Notes: a model not told the origin generated them from the sequence alone. Counted from the stretch's first letter, positions 1 through 11,323 are shown. The stretch is DNA of 64,000 bases from Sanderia malayensis (GCA_013076295.1 RQOL01000466.1:62001-126000); one strand, 5' to 3'. Numbers and translations are program-made.

Positions 1-1247
1 GCAGAGGTAATCTAAAATGCCTCCACGGCCCACAGGCTAAGAGACGACAACAACGACTACCACAAGTTTTAGAGCTGAACAAAGAAATCTAAATTGATCT
101 TACCTTCAAATTAAATATTTCTTCATAGTTATCAATGTGGTTATTTCATATGTAAAGTTCAGTTAGAACAACAGTTGTCTGAAAAAGATGAAAATATATC
201 TTAAACTAGCTGTTAACGTTGTTAAAATGAGTGCTGCTGTGATGTAATCAGGACTAAAGCATCTAGCATTTGATTAAAACGATATGTTTTGAAACGAGTG
301 CTTCAAAAAATATGGAGAGGGGGTGTTTAGCGTGCTTGGAAGCCTAGATATCTATATTGGTAACAGGTCGTTTCTCTATATTTAATGTGTTTGAATGTTG
401 TCATTTGTATTTGACATTTCTTATTGACATTTACGTTTCATAACTGGATTTTGGAATTTCAGCAGTAATAGATTTCAGCAAATTATTCTTTATCAAGAGA
501 AGGTGTATGCTCAGTTTGAAGATCAAAGATAAAATTCAAATCTTTGTTGATGTGACTTCACAATGAACACAAAACAATACAATACGAAAAACAGAGGAAT
601 AAATGTAGAAACCCCAGATTAAAAAAAAACTAAATTAAATGCATTATCAACAATTTGAAATCTGAAATCAGGATTTTCTGGACCGGGATTACTTAAAAAA
701 AAACAATAAAACATAATGGTGGTGTAAATGATGATACAATAGTTTTTTAAGGCCTACTATACTTCCGCACAGCTTTTCTCTTCTGCTTGCAGGCATTCAT
801 TTTTATAAACTTATCCCCACGACAAAAAAGCAACTCCTGTGCTCTTGTCGAAATAAAAATGGCCTTTTTTGGGCCTTCTCGATTCTGGCCACGAATAAAA
901 GTTAACAACCAGCAGATAAGCCAACCAAAATATCGTTTTCTCAATGTTTCTAAAACGTCTCACTGCACTGCAGCAAAGATCACCGCCATTTATGAATTGA
1001 TAATTAAAACCAGCATGCGGCTAAACGGAGGAGAATTTGAGGCCACGCGCAGGCTAGAATCCGACAAACACACAAACATCTTTACAAGATTTTTTCTCGA
1101 GAAGGGAGGCATAAAATGTTCCTGAATTTGGTACTTCTTCAACCAACACACTTTATCACGTGTTCACTCATATCCCCAAATGAGGCCATTTGTATATGGC
1201 GGCGGCATTGCATGAATTGCCTGACCCACTTGTGATGTTGTGATGTG
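1..1247. other. Upstream AT-rich region, no gene supported
   Basis: I see no convincing exon here. The short open frames between 747 and 1125 on both strands overlap each other and resemble no known family. The only structured piece is the left copy of a 33-bp inverted repeat (1114-1146), about 100 bases before the first coding exon. The stretch presumably contains the 5' region of the gene starting at 1248. Confidence 0.5.
1114..1146 (+). repeat. Left arm of 33-bp inverted repeat
   Basis: This segment is the exact reverse complement of 6711-6743. Identity stops abruptly on both sides. The two arms enclose 5.6 kb with two convergent genes and the assembly gap. Confidence 0.8.
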
Positions 1248-4200
1248 ATGGCAGAAGAAAATACAACGAACAGAGAAATAGTTGGAAGGCCCGAGCTTGG
1301 GTTAGGGAGAGAAAACATCCGCCAACATTTTCAATTGTGTTCGTCCTCTTTTAACAGACCAGATAATGTGTTTGGTCCAAATGAAGGCCTGCCTGCTTAT
1401 ACAATTTTCCCAAGGAGGCCTAAATTGTCAGGGCGAAAGAGACCAAAAGGCCGCCCGAAAAAGAAAGTAATTAACCCTGACCCACTGAATAATATGGAAT
1501 TGACCGAGGATGATGATGTTGGTGATGGTGGTGGTGATGAGGACGATGGTATTGGCTTTTATGTGCCACAGCAAAACTCAGTAGATATGCTAGAAAATGC
1601 AGATTTGCATGTACCAGGTAAGGTATATGGGCGGCGTTCACTGTTTAGCGAATATAGGATATCTTACCCTGTGTGTTAAGTGAGATTATTTAAATTTTTT
1701 ATTTTATTTTAGATAATAGATCTACGGCTATTGGAAGCGAAATGCAAATTGGTCAAGAAGGAGTGACAGTGACACCAAATCAATGTGGACAGGTATTACA
1801 TGTTTATGGTTTGCATATATGCTATTGCAATGTATGCTTGTTGTATTGTCAGCTTGTTCTCGCATGGAATGTGTGGAAATTGCAATATTGCAAAAAATGG
1901 CAGAGTAGCTTAGAATGACGAGTACTAAAACAAAGAGACCAGGTACCCCCAAGTTTGTGGCAAAGAGTTCTTAACTTAGAAATGGGGCTTCCCCAGACTA
2001 GAAAGTATGTACTGCATGTAGAAGATTTTGCACATACAAACAAACTGCCAGGTGCAAAACTGCCAATCAAGTGCGCAAAATTGAAAATTGTACTTGTCAA
2101 ACACTACCACCATCAAACACTACCACCTTAGTAGAGGTGGTAGTGTTTGATGGCGGTAGTGTGTCAAGTTTGATGAGAAAAACTATCTTCCGCATGCAGA
2201 AATCAAACTTTCTAGTATAGGGGCTCCCTTTACTTGAACCATCATGACAATACTCTACATATTTTTCATATTATAGGGCATGTCTGTTGTTGAGCAGTCA
2301 TATCTTTTTCAAGTTTTGAAAGCAAAATCAGTGATGCAAATATGCGGAAATACTGATTACCTCATTCAAGATTTTGATACTGAAAGGCAGATGTTGAAGG
2401 TAATATTTTTCAGCCTTTGTTGTCATGCTATTGTTTATTATCTTTTGGAAATTTAATAGAATTTAATTTTTTATATTTTTGAAATATTTTTAGCTTCAGA
2501 GGTACTGTATTGTGTCAAGGGTTCCCATTAAGTGTTACAATAATCTGCAATGGGTGTATTACTGTTCTTGCCATGAAGGGCGTTCTGACTTTGTTAGAAA
2601 TTTAAGCAGAGAAATTAATCATGGTGCACAAGGTAAGTTAAAATATATCAATTGGTTTTATTGCACATTACTTTAATATGAGCCAGTTTAGTTAATACTA
2701 GACACCTGTTTCAGTGACAATGTCTACCAGCACTTGGTGTAACAGCAACACACATTTCTAGAATTAGAAATGAGATTGTGGGTTCAAATCCCACAGTGCT
2801 GTTTGTCATTGACATGGTCATCTACCATTTCATACCAACTATGTCAAGATAAGGCAATAGAAAAGTCTTGCTCTGGTTTGAAACATTGGTTGTAACTTTT
2901 GTGAAACTTTTGTAAACCCCTTTTTCATACAGAGCTTAAGGAGATGCTTAAAGAAAAATTTGCTGACTGCATTCATATAAAGATATGCTTTGAAGTGTTC
3001 AGTGTTTGGGAAATATTCAATGGAGTAACGATGCCAGCAATAAATGAAGGTATGTAAAATTGTTTATGTACATCATGTACAAATACATTTTATGCCACTT
3101 TAAACATGTGATGTTTAAATACTTGGCTGTGCTTCATAATAACACAATTTTCAAATAATTTTGATGTAATTATAAATTTTGTAACAACACTTCTCTATTA
3201 CTTTTCAAATGTCAATTGTTTTATAGAGATATACACAGACCACTGGTATCATCAGGTAGTGGCAAAAATAACCATATTCCTAAAATACAATAAATTATTG
3301 AGCGATATCTGAGCTTGCAAACCACTTTTCTTTTATCCACTTCATGTCTGGTACTTTATTGGCCCTTTTTACACTGCCCAAATTATGTGAATCCTAACAT
3401 ATATTCTGCAATTTGTTATCAAATTTCTTAATAAAAAGAAATTAATTATTGATTCATATTGTTCGCACTTCTGAGCTCTGTTCCCCAAAGTTGATTGTCT
3501 TGCTGCTTTCTACATTTTCTTTAATTTTGTTTTTGTCCTTCTCCCTTTTTTCTATCCTCTCAGTTTTTGGTATTCAAAATCAAGTCATCTCTGTCATCTT
3601 TTAAACTTGCCCATGGAGAAAAGTTCTCATTTTTATATTGATATTTTCATGCGTGTTGTTTTCAAGTGTATGCACCTGGTCGGGTTTTCACATAAAATCC
3701 CTATAAAGTATAAAAATATGTTATGTGTAACAAAAACCAACGCCATTTAGGGCCAGTGTAAAAGGGCCGATTGGGTAAGAAGTTATCTCTCTTTAGCCAT
3801 ACTTTATTCACTGTAACCATGAACGGTTTTTTTGACAGGGTTTGTCTACATTTGTTCAGCTACCATTGTCTGGAAAGTCCATGGTCATTGTAAAGCCACC
3901 ACTTGATTCATTTGGAATTGTTGGTGCTGATAGAAGGGGTTTCAGATGTTTTACTTGCACGTCTACTCGATATTCTTGCAATCATATATCTTGCGTAAAG
4001 TCGACTCTTGCAAGAAATGGAACAGACACGGATATACCTGATTGTTTGCTTGATATGGTTCAACAACATGAATATCTTCGAAATTCAGCACCAAAGATAT
4101 ACTCTCGCCCGGCAGTTTCAACAATAAAAATTCCATTCTCTGTTCAGCACTCTCAGAGAAGTTTGTTTACTGGGTTTTTAAATGGTATTGTTGACACTGT

Positions 4201-4592
4201 TGAAGATCGTTTTATAATAATAGATGACTTTGCATCATCTATGTGCAGCATTTGCAAGGCGGATTTATCGACTGAAATTCAATGGATAAATAACAGGAAG
4301 TTTTACACTCAAAAGTATATATTTGATGTTTCGGGTGAGTGTTTTTGGCCCGTCGTTTCTAAAGTAACAGAAAAAGTGAATTGACGTTGGGGATAGGGCA
4401 TTGGAACGATATATGTTATCCTTTTAATAATGTATTTTCATTTTTAGTACCGTTCAAAGTTTGCAGTAATGTAGCGTGTAGAGAAGTTGTAAAGTATGAT
4501 GGGTGCAGCAAGGGAGTTTTAAACATGGGAGATTTTCTTGTTGGTCATGATGTTCTACGAAATTATATGCACAATTTCATAACTGGAAATAG
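1248..4592 (+). CDS. SWIM/CxC-type zinc-finger protein, KDZ-transposase-like N-terminal region (3' partial at gap)
   Basis: Eight exons join in frame: 1248-1617, 1713-1792, 2277-2399, 2494-2632, 2933-3049, 3227-3255, 3839-4334 and 4448-4592, after which the gene enters the gap. Residues about 65-75 form a basic AT-hook-like patch (GRKRPKGRPKKK) followed by an acidic Asp-rich stretch. Exons 4 and 5 together give a C-x-C...C-x-H pattern (CSC then CIH) like a SWIM zinc finger. Exon 7 carries a second cysteine/histidine cluster (CFTC...CNH) and later CSIC; exon 8 carries CSNVAC and a YDG motif. Such clusters occur in the cysteine-rich N-terminal parts of KDZ (Kyakuja-Dileera-Zisupton) transposase-related proteins. 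That assignment is from memory of the family and is moderate. The catalytic region, if any, would lie in or beyond the gap. It could instead be a domesticated gene. Exon 6 is only 29 nt and was placed because it alone restores the reading phase. Confidence 0.6.
2093..2168. repeat. Near-perfect 34-bp-arm hairpin in intron 2
   Basis: Two arms containing repeats of CACTACCACC/GGTGGTAGTG face each other around a loop of about 8 bases. It lies inside the intron between exons 2 and 3 of the zinc-finger gene. It may be a tiny foldback element or a structured RNA. Confidence 0.7.
2728..2801 (+). tRNA. tRNA-like cloverleaf with enlarged anticodon loop (probably a tRNA relic or SINE head)
   Basis: A 7-bp acceptor stem (CAGCACT with AGTGCTG), a 4-bp D stem (GTGT/ACAC), a 5-bp anticodon stem (CATTT/AAATG), a 5-base variable loop and a perfect 5-bp T stem with loop TTCAAAT can all be drawn. 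The B box (GGTTCAAATCC) is good. The anticodon loop has 10 rather than 7 bases and the usual T33 context is absent, so a working tRNA is doubtful. It lies in the intron between 2632 and 2933. Confidence 0.35.
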
Positions 4593-4667
4593 GTATGTTG
4601 ATTAACAATGTTAATGTTCGATTATGTACGCTTTTGAAGTTCTTGAGGCACGCATTTTGATATTGGG

Positions 4668-4833
4668 AAAGCTGGGCGAGTACGGGGGTCCGGGGGCGCG
4701 ACTCCGGGGACTTTTTTTACGTTTTTATTGCTANNNNNNNNNNNNNNNNNNNNNNNNNNNNNNNNNNNNNNNNNNNNNNNNNNNNNNNNNNNNNNNNNNN
4801 NNNNNNNNNNNNNNNNNNNNNNNNNNNNNNNNN
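4668..4833. other. GC-rich repeat edge and 100-base assembly gap
   Basis: Positions 4734-4833 are N. The preceding 60 bases are strikingly G/C-rich with GGGGG runs in an otherwise AT-rich region, which suggests that a repeat broke the assembly here. Both neighbouring genes lose their 3' ends at this point. Confidence 0.9.
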
Positions 4834-6515
4834 TTGTTTGCTTCTGATGTTGTTATCTCTGGGAGGCACTTGTGAAGAAGGTAAACTAGCCAGCAAATTC
4901 TTCAGCTCAGAAAATGTAGGACAGCCAGCTAATTGAAGCATAAGCGACTTACAATCAGCAGGATTCCATGTAAAATTCTGTAATAAAAAATAATTAGACC
5001 TCATGCAGTAAGAAATTCAATATTTGGTTTGATTAACTGAAAAAATGTATTTATGAACTTGCAAATAAGCAAGTAAGCCAACCTGAAAAACAGGGCATAT
5101 CAGTCAGCAATACAGGTTGTCTTGAAACAAAACCTTGCTGGCTATTACTTTGTTCACTATCTTGTACTGAGTCAACAGTTGTGTGAACTTCTGCACCCCT
5201 TACTTCTTCAACTTCTCCAACAACAACATCTTCAGTGAGTCCTTGCTCCTCTACTTCTGATTCTTGAGTGTGTCTCGCATCTCATATTCCAACACACTTT
5301 GATGGCCAGCAAAATACTCCTGTGCACTCTCTAGAATTTTGTCTAATATTTCAACACAAAAGCGTGGACAACTATTTGGGGAGGCAAAATGTATATCTGC
5401 TGGCCACCAAACTGGTCTATGATCACTCTGCCATTTATTGTGTTTCATGATATCTTAAAAACAAATACATAGGTTAAACCATCTATAAACATTAATTAGA
5501 AAATTCCATATGGTACAAAAAAGTTAGCATGCTACAAAAACAAATGTTATACCATTGCCCAATACAAGCTTGCAAATCAATGATCTTTTATCATCAATAT
5601 GAAAGCTCTGAGCATCCTCCATTAATGATTTTATAACAATTTGATCAACTCCTAAAAACACACACATAAATATATCAGCCATAAATACATTATGCTGGGA
5701 ACATATTCATCTAAACTTTAAATTCCTATACATACTTGTTGTTGATGGTACTGCATCATCTGACGATATTTGAGTTGGCATATTCATGCACTTTAGTGCC
5801 ACTTGCTTAAACTGCTGGCATCACTACAGGATGCTCAGCAAATTCAGCAAAGCAAGGATCACCTAGATGCACATTTCAATTGTAAAGTTAAAGATGTAAA
5901 GATTATGTTATTCAGTTTGCTATTTAGCATTAATAACAAATCAGCTACAAAACTGCCAGAAAACTTTGTCCTGAGTTTGGTCAAACTATACAAGTGATTG
6001 CTTTGCCTCAAAATAATTCAAAACAAATAATGAAATTACCCATGTATTTAATCTGCAGATTGCCACTCTTGTCTTTGCATAATGCCAAAGCAACTGCTGG
6101 CATTTCTGTTTTTATCTTCCATTCTTTCATCTGCAATATAACAACAAAAATAAAAATAAAATAAAAATAGTTAGTATTCTCCCGATATTACAGCAAATCA
6201 ACAAACGGTTGTAAATTTATGACCATTTTATCGAGGCGTGAAATCATCCGAGCATCAGTGCGTGTTCGTTCTCTTTTTCTTTTAAATAACTCTTTTTAGC
6301 AGAACCGCGAAACTTCTATAAAAAAAAAGAAAACTGAAAACCGTGATTTAAAATGCGTAATTCTCATTCGTTATTTTATTTATATTAACATAACGCTTTT
6401 TGTTGGGAAAATAGAAAGACATAATATATACCGTTGTTGCTGATTGTCCCAACTGTTGCTCTCCTCCGGTTGCTTCACCCGATGCTAGAGGCTGAAAATC
6501 GCTTTGGGATTCCAT
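4834..6515 (-). CDS. Unrecognised multi-exon gene, 3' end unresolved
   Basis: Five exons join with matching phases on the minus strand: 6432-6515 (start ATG), 6040-6130, 5736-5801, 5553-5651 and 5251-5453. The last contains the block PVWWPADIHFASPN followed by a likely helix (EILDKILESAQEYF). The frame then meets a TAG at 5251. Downstream to 5083 a second open frame (rich in Glu, Val and Gln, ending at a plausible splice donor) reads in another phase, and 4834-4980 has a further open segment (NFTWNPADCKSLM). A 41-nt intron (5257-5297) would restore the frame, but the other introns here are over 90 nt. Either a frame break (pseudogene or sequence error) or an unusual intron is present. I do not recognise the family. 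It converges on the zinc-finger gene and lies within the same inverted repeat. Confidence 0.5.
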
Positions 6516-6710
6516 TACATAAAACACAAACGTATGTATGAAATGTATAAAAACCTAAACGTAACAGAATATTCCAGATTGAAAGTTGAAATTGAAACTG
6601 TAAATACAGAAAGGATGAATTGTTTTGCAGCGCAGAGTGGCCTAAGAACGGTAGCCATTAATGTCCAGCCTCCTCTTCACGCACAAAGGTTTTGTATTGG
6701 TATTGTTCTC

Positions 6711-6743
6711 TTGGTTGAAGAAGTACCAAATTCAGGAACATTC
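6711..6743 (-). repeat. Right arm of 33-bp inverted repeat
   Basis: This is the exact reverse complement of 1114-1146. It directly abuts the hairpin at 6743-6834. Confidence 0.8.
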
Positions 6744-6834
6744 AGGATAACAGTGGATTTTGCCTTTGCTGCTGCGCAACCGCTTCACTTCGTTCCGCTA
6801 CGCAGCAGCAAAGACAAAATCCACTATTATCAGG
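6743..6834. repeat. Palindromic hairpin (MITE-like)
   Basis: Arms reading AGTGGATTTTGCCTTTGCTG and, inverted, AGTGGATTTTGTCTTTGCTG face each other over a short spacer, with extension into GATAAC/GATAAT at the outer ends. The open frame crossing it (6504-6839) is therefore not a credible gene. Confidence 0.7.
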
Positions 6835-6958
6835 TATAAGATGGGAATAATATGCATTTGGTATGGGTCAACAGAGAGTTGACTTTTTTATGGCCCGATT
6901 TCCTAAACCTTTGACGATCTAGAGTAACTAACCTGCAAACTCTTCAGATGACAAATAA

Positions 6959-7315
6959 GGGCGCGTTCTTTTGGGAAATTAGTATCTTCCGAATTTGCAA
7001 AAAAGGAGAGTTCCCAGACTCCCATGACTCCAAAAAAACGCAATGGAAGAGTTTGGGGAAATTCATTTTGATTCATTTTGAAAACGTTGCTTGTTGCCGT
7101 GGAAATTATAAGCTAGGTTGCCTTGATTTAAACGCCGTGTCACGTGAAAACGAGAATCTCCGCGAAGTCTCCAAAGTCTTTGCTCTGGAGACAGAGGAGT
7201 TTGGAGACTACGAAGTCTCTGATTTTACGCAGAATTGACAAAAAACGCGCTTTTCATCTCTCCAAAGTCTCCATAAAAAGGAAGAGGCAAAAAAAGTTCC
7301 CAAAAGAACGCACTC
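6959..7315. mobile_element. PIF/Harbinger-type MITE with TAA target duplication
   Basis: The ends are inverted repeats (GGGCGCGTTCTTTTGGGAA on the left, GAGTGCGTTCTTTTGGGAA read inward from the right). Both ends are flanked by TAA (6956-6958 and 7316-7318), the 3-bp target type of PIF/Harbinger elements. The interior has repeated GGAGAC/GTCTCC motifs and no credible gene. Confidence 0.65.
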
Positions 7316-7318
7316 TAA

Positions 7319-9706
7319 GGTTATTCTCAAAAGAAAGATCCACAAGCATGGCCACCTATGAAAAAGGATACATGAACACTTAAAGAATTCTCCTCCGGTG
7401 ATAATAAATGATAATGTAATCTGAGTTATACAACAGCAATGAAAATAAATCCAGGAGAGTTTGCTGCACAATGAAACTATTGTGATGGCTTGCAGAGTAA
7501 AAGCAATATCATACTGCCATCAAAAAGCATCATACCAATCCAAAGCATGCAATAGCTTGTATATTAAATGTTGCTAGCATTTAGTAAATGCTTTGTTAAT
7601 GGCGAAATGCTAGCATGCATTGAATACACACTAGTAATATTGTATGCAAATGTTGTCAGCATGTGCTGAATGCAATGTTGCATGCAAGGTAATGCAAATC
7701 TCCAGGGTTCAAGATGTCAGATGAAAAATACACATCTTTATCAATAAATGCCATTTGCTAACCTTTAGCCATGGATTGTGCTTTACATTCAATGACTTCG
7801 GGGATGGAAGATACTTTCTCATAAAACCAACTTCATGTAATAATACAACCATTCTCACACAAGAGGCTTGTTTCTACAAATAAATATAATCAGTGCAATA
7901 ATTATTACCATTGCTGGGTCATTACCCTAAATATTTGTCAGGAAGTGTGTTCATTACCCTTCACACTTTCTTCAAAGACAAAGAGCCCCCAAAGCAACAT
8001 TTTTCATTAGAATGCCCCAAATAGCTCAAATGATTATCATAATAATATTAATATAGAAACTTCACTCTGTATTAATAAAACATAAATAACACCATAGCAT
8101 ATTCAAAGTATGCTAAAATAATTTATAATTTACAACAGACAACAAACTTGATAAAGCAAACTAGTGTATGTATATCACATAATAAATTATCTGCATGATA
8201 AAATCCATCACCTTTGTACAGGGTTTCCAAGAGAGGCATGGGGCAACAAATTAACTTTGGTACTATGAGGCCTCATAAAGTAATGACACATTCAACTAGC
8301 TCCGCTCAAACAGGGTTTCCTGTTTTAGTTTTGCATATGCAGACTGCAGAGTCAACTTAGTTTGGTGAAAACAAAAAACTAAATCCATTTTGCTAAAGGT
8401 TATAAGAGTTGTCTTTATCAGTTCAGTAGCATGATTCCTAAGATAAAAATCAGTGTGTTTCAATGAGCAAATCACTGAAATTGAAAGTGATAATTTCACT
8501 TACACGCATTCAGAGATTATAAGTGCAACATTTTCGCATGACTTCACATCCAAGAGCTTACACATGGTCTGAGTTTAGAGCAGGTGCTTTTTAGTCCAAT
8601 GTCTCTGTATGACAAAAGAAATACATTTAGAACCAAGTTGAAGTATGGGGGCAAACTAGTTAGAGGCAAAACAATCATAAGGAATGTAAGGAATTTCTAA
8701 TACTGGAGGGGAGACTGCTAAAAAAGTTCAAAATTTTAATTCCCTTTGGACTGATTTTAAAACTTTGTCAACATTGTACAGCTTGTGAAACAGGTCAATA
8801 AAAGATTGCATCCTCTGCAAAGCACAGTGATGTATTGTCCTGCTCTACAAGCTGTACAACGTTGACAAAGTTTTAAAATAAGTCTCAAGAGAACTAAAAT
8901 TTCTCAAACAACAATTAATAGCACAGTGACCTGTTCTTTGAATCACTATTCTTTTATGACCTTTCCAATATACGATGCAGCAAAATGATATGAAATTGTG
9001 CATTGCAGACATACAAATTTTGACAGAGAGTGATAAAAATTTGGAAATTAGACTAAAGTTGCTGGCATGTTATGTCCAAAAAGTGGGACAGTTATTTTCT
9101 TCCGTGCTTTATTCTATTTTTGTCTACTATCTATCTATCTACTATCTTCTATCTACTCTCGGTGTCGAATCTGAATCTAACTCCCAATCTGAATGTGGTT
9201 CCAGCCAGTCCAGGGACACAAAGGTCTGAAGGCCTAACCTCAATCACCGAAGTTCTCCAAAAGGAAAATAAAACAGTGACAAATTGATGAGACAAAAAAT
9301 TACCTGACGTTGCATGATATCTGCGTTTAACTGCAACTAAATACATACTTCTGGTTGGCCAAAAACAGACTTAATTCATCCATTTAACCAAAACTTTCTT
9401 GACATGAGAATTATTATTGCATAAGACGCGGCAAAACTTGACGTTTTGTTTTGACAATGTACTCTACCTTCCCGCGAAAATTTTCTTTTCTGCAACTAGT
9501 TCCAGATTCCTTCATGTTCCTCTCGTTGCGTTTTTCATTTAAAGGAGAACCGACACGCCAAAATAATTGTGCCTAAATCAGGAGAGGAGAAACAATGCCG
9601 GAGATTTCAAATATCAACTTTTTTCCTTCTTTCGTTTTTTCCAAAAAATCATTCATTTACTGACGACACAAATAGGGTTGTTATTTATCAGTTAAACATT
9701 GCAAAA
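7319..9706. other. Intergenic, AT-rich, no gene seen
   Basis: Apart from a foldback element at 8726-8911 and a (TATC)n run near 9140, I find no exon-like or family-like sequence. The short open frames show no recognisable domain. Confidence 0.5.
8726..8911. repeat. Foldback element with arms of about 75 bp
   Basis: The left arm (about 8736-8801) and the right arm (about 8838-8909) are imperfect inverted copies sharing TTTTAAAACTTTGTCAAC and TTGTACAGCTTGT. No coding content is present, so a MITE is likely. Confidence 0.65.
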
Positions 9707-9994
9707 ATGGTTGTATGCTCTGTCTATAACTGTAGTGGCACTGGAAAAGAACTTTTCTCGTTTTCTTCTTACGAAATTGTTCGCAAACGATGCGTAGAGA
9801 AAATGCGTTTAGTAAACTTTAGGCATACCAAAGCTTCCAGGCTGTGCGAAATTCACTTCAAGGAAACATGTTGCCAAAGAAATCCACACTTGATGAAGGT
9901 GACAGGAGTGAAATTCAAGCTTGCATTGAAGCCAGATGCCATTCCCACTTCCGATCCCCTGACCACAAATACCCTCGATATAACGAATTTTTGA
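9707..9994 (+). CDS. Small THAP-type zinc-finger protein (95 aa, degenerate)
   Basis: THAP domains are about 80-residue C2CH DNA-binding modules found in P-element-like transposases and animal transcription factors. The ATG at 9707 gives MVVCSVYNC near the start, then CEIHF and LKPDAIPT, which match the first cysteine pair, the C-x2-H pair and the closing AVPT-like motif in correct order and spacing. The frame ends 12 residues after that motif, so only the domain is encoded. The usual proline of the HRFP-like segment and the invariant tryptophan (here RKRC) are missing, so folding or DNA binding is uncertain. A 21-bp tandem duplication follows the stop (about 10010-10052). It may be the first exon of a longer gene or a transposon relic. 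Confidence 0.55.
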   Translation: MVVCSVYNCSGTGKELFSFSSYEIVRKRCVEKMRLVNFRHTKASRLCEIHFKETCCQRNPHLMKVTGVKFKLALKPDAIPTSDPLTTNTLDITNF

Positions 9995-10239
9995 GAAAAC
10001 TTATCGCCAAGGGTGAAGTTTTTCAAGCTCAAAGGTGAAGTTTTTCAAGCTCTGGATGGACTTCAAACACCGAGCCTTTTTTGTGCGGAAATAGGGAACG
10101 AAATGCGAAGAAGGTCAATTCCCTCTCGAAATTATATGACGTAACAATGAGAAGAGTCCAACAGACATTTATACTTGAGGGAGGGTCCAACAGACATTTT
10201 GGCCCATTTGTGTTTTGAATTCTTCATAAAAAATGTCCC

Positions 10240-10319
10240 TTCTGTACAACGAACTCCTGCTGTTGCAAACTAGTTTCTCGGTCCCTACAGAGTTCGTTAT
10301 AGCGGGATCCACTGTATAT
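10240..10319. mobile_element. Pogo/Tigger-type MITE fragment
   Basis: The right end reads GAGTTCGTTATAGCG...CACTGTA, resembling the inverted terminal repeats of pogo/Tigger MITEs. A related AACGAACTC motif lies about 60 bases to the left. The rest of 9995-11323 has no supported gene. Confidence 0.45.
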
Positions 10320-10657
10320 CGTTATCAGGGTCACCAGCTAGTTTCTTAATTGGGTCATTGGCAAAGCAATCAAACGAGATCAAAATGATACATTTTTTTG
10401 TCATTTTAAAATAATTTTTTACTGAATGGAAACTTGAATATTCAAGTATGATCTGATAAAGTTCTGTGCCAAAAAAAGTCAGAGACACAAATTTATTGCA
10501 ATGTGAACTCTTAAAAATGTCACTCCGCCTTAGCGAGCTAGCTAAGCTAGCTAACCAAGGCTGGCCCGCCACATGTAATTAGGCTCTTTTTGGAAACCCC
10601 CTGTTTTCTCTGTAATGCTATTGGGATATTTAATAGCTTTTGATTTTTTTACTTTTG

Positions 10658-10863
10658 TGAAATCGCAATACAAATTTGACATGTAATGTAGTTCTTGCAC
10701 TGTGCTAAATATCTTGCTGTAATAAAATCGAGATTCTTACCCGTGGCATCTACAACCCAGCAGCTAATTCACTAGTACACTTTACAAGGTAGCTAAGTCA
10801 ATGAATGCTCAATATATCCCCTCCAGATTTTTGTCTGGGAAAACAAGCTACAAGCCCACATCA
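10658..10863 (+). repeat. 205-bp repeat, inverted copy lies in the receptor gene's intron
   Basis: This stretch (TGAAATCGCAATACAAATTT through ACAAGCCCACAT) recurs inverted and nearly identical at 13202-13410. A diverged relative lies at about 31690-31800 downstream of the paralogous receptor. Confidence 0.75.
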
Positions 10864-11116
10864 GCTGTATTGTTGCCAAAAACATTGTTAACTTGTACTC
10901 GTTGTTCCCCGTGTCCAGGAAATCGAATAACAGTTACAGTTGATCAATAAAAGATATGTTCCATTTCTAGTTTAATGACATTTTGCAAATAATGTTACCT
11001 TCAATCAATCAATTTACTACGGTCATTAAAAGCTACTGTGCAGCCTTTTCTAGCTGTTTGTTATCTATCGAATGACTAAAATGGAATAGCAAAAAGTTTG
11101 CTTGTGATGGTGCACT

Positions 11117-11122
11117 TTTATT
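11117..11122 (-). terminator. Probable poly(A) signal of receptor gene 1
   Basis: AATAAA on the minus strand lies about 200 nt after the stop codon at 11324. It is conserved at the equivalent place behind the paralog (32059-32064). Confidence 0.55.
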
Positions 11123-11323
11123 CAGCGAGTTAGCGGCATGCAAATGCTATGACGGTATAATCATATTACTACTTAATACATATAACAAAGAAAAATGTTA
11201 AAAAATTCAAAACGAGATGCTAAAAATGCAAAGCTTTAAATATTGATGACAAGAGTCTGGCAAAGCTTCAAATATTATTAACTATACAGTATAAAATTTC
11301 GGCGTGAAAACAGCCCAAAGTCT

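Noticed and set aside
787..1125. 112-codon plus-strand open frame
   Set aside because: No domain, no splice context, overlapped by an equally open minus frame.
6504..6839. 111-codon plus-strand open frame
   Set aside because: It crosses the inverted repeat and a palindromic hairpin and is antisense to the first exon of the minus-strand gene.
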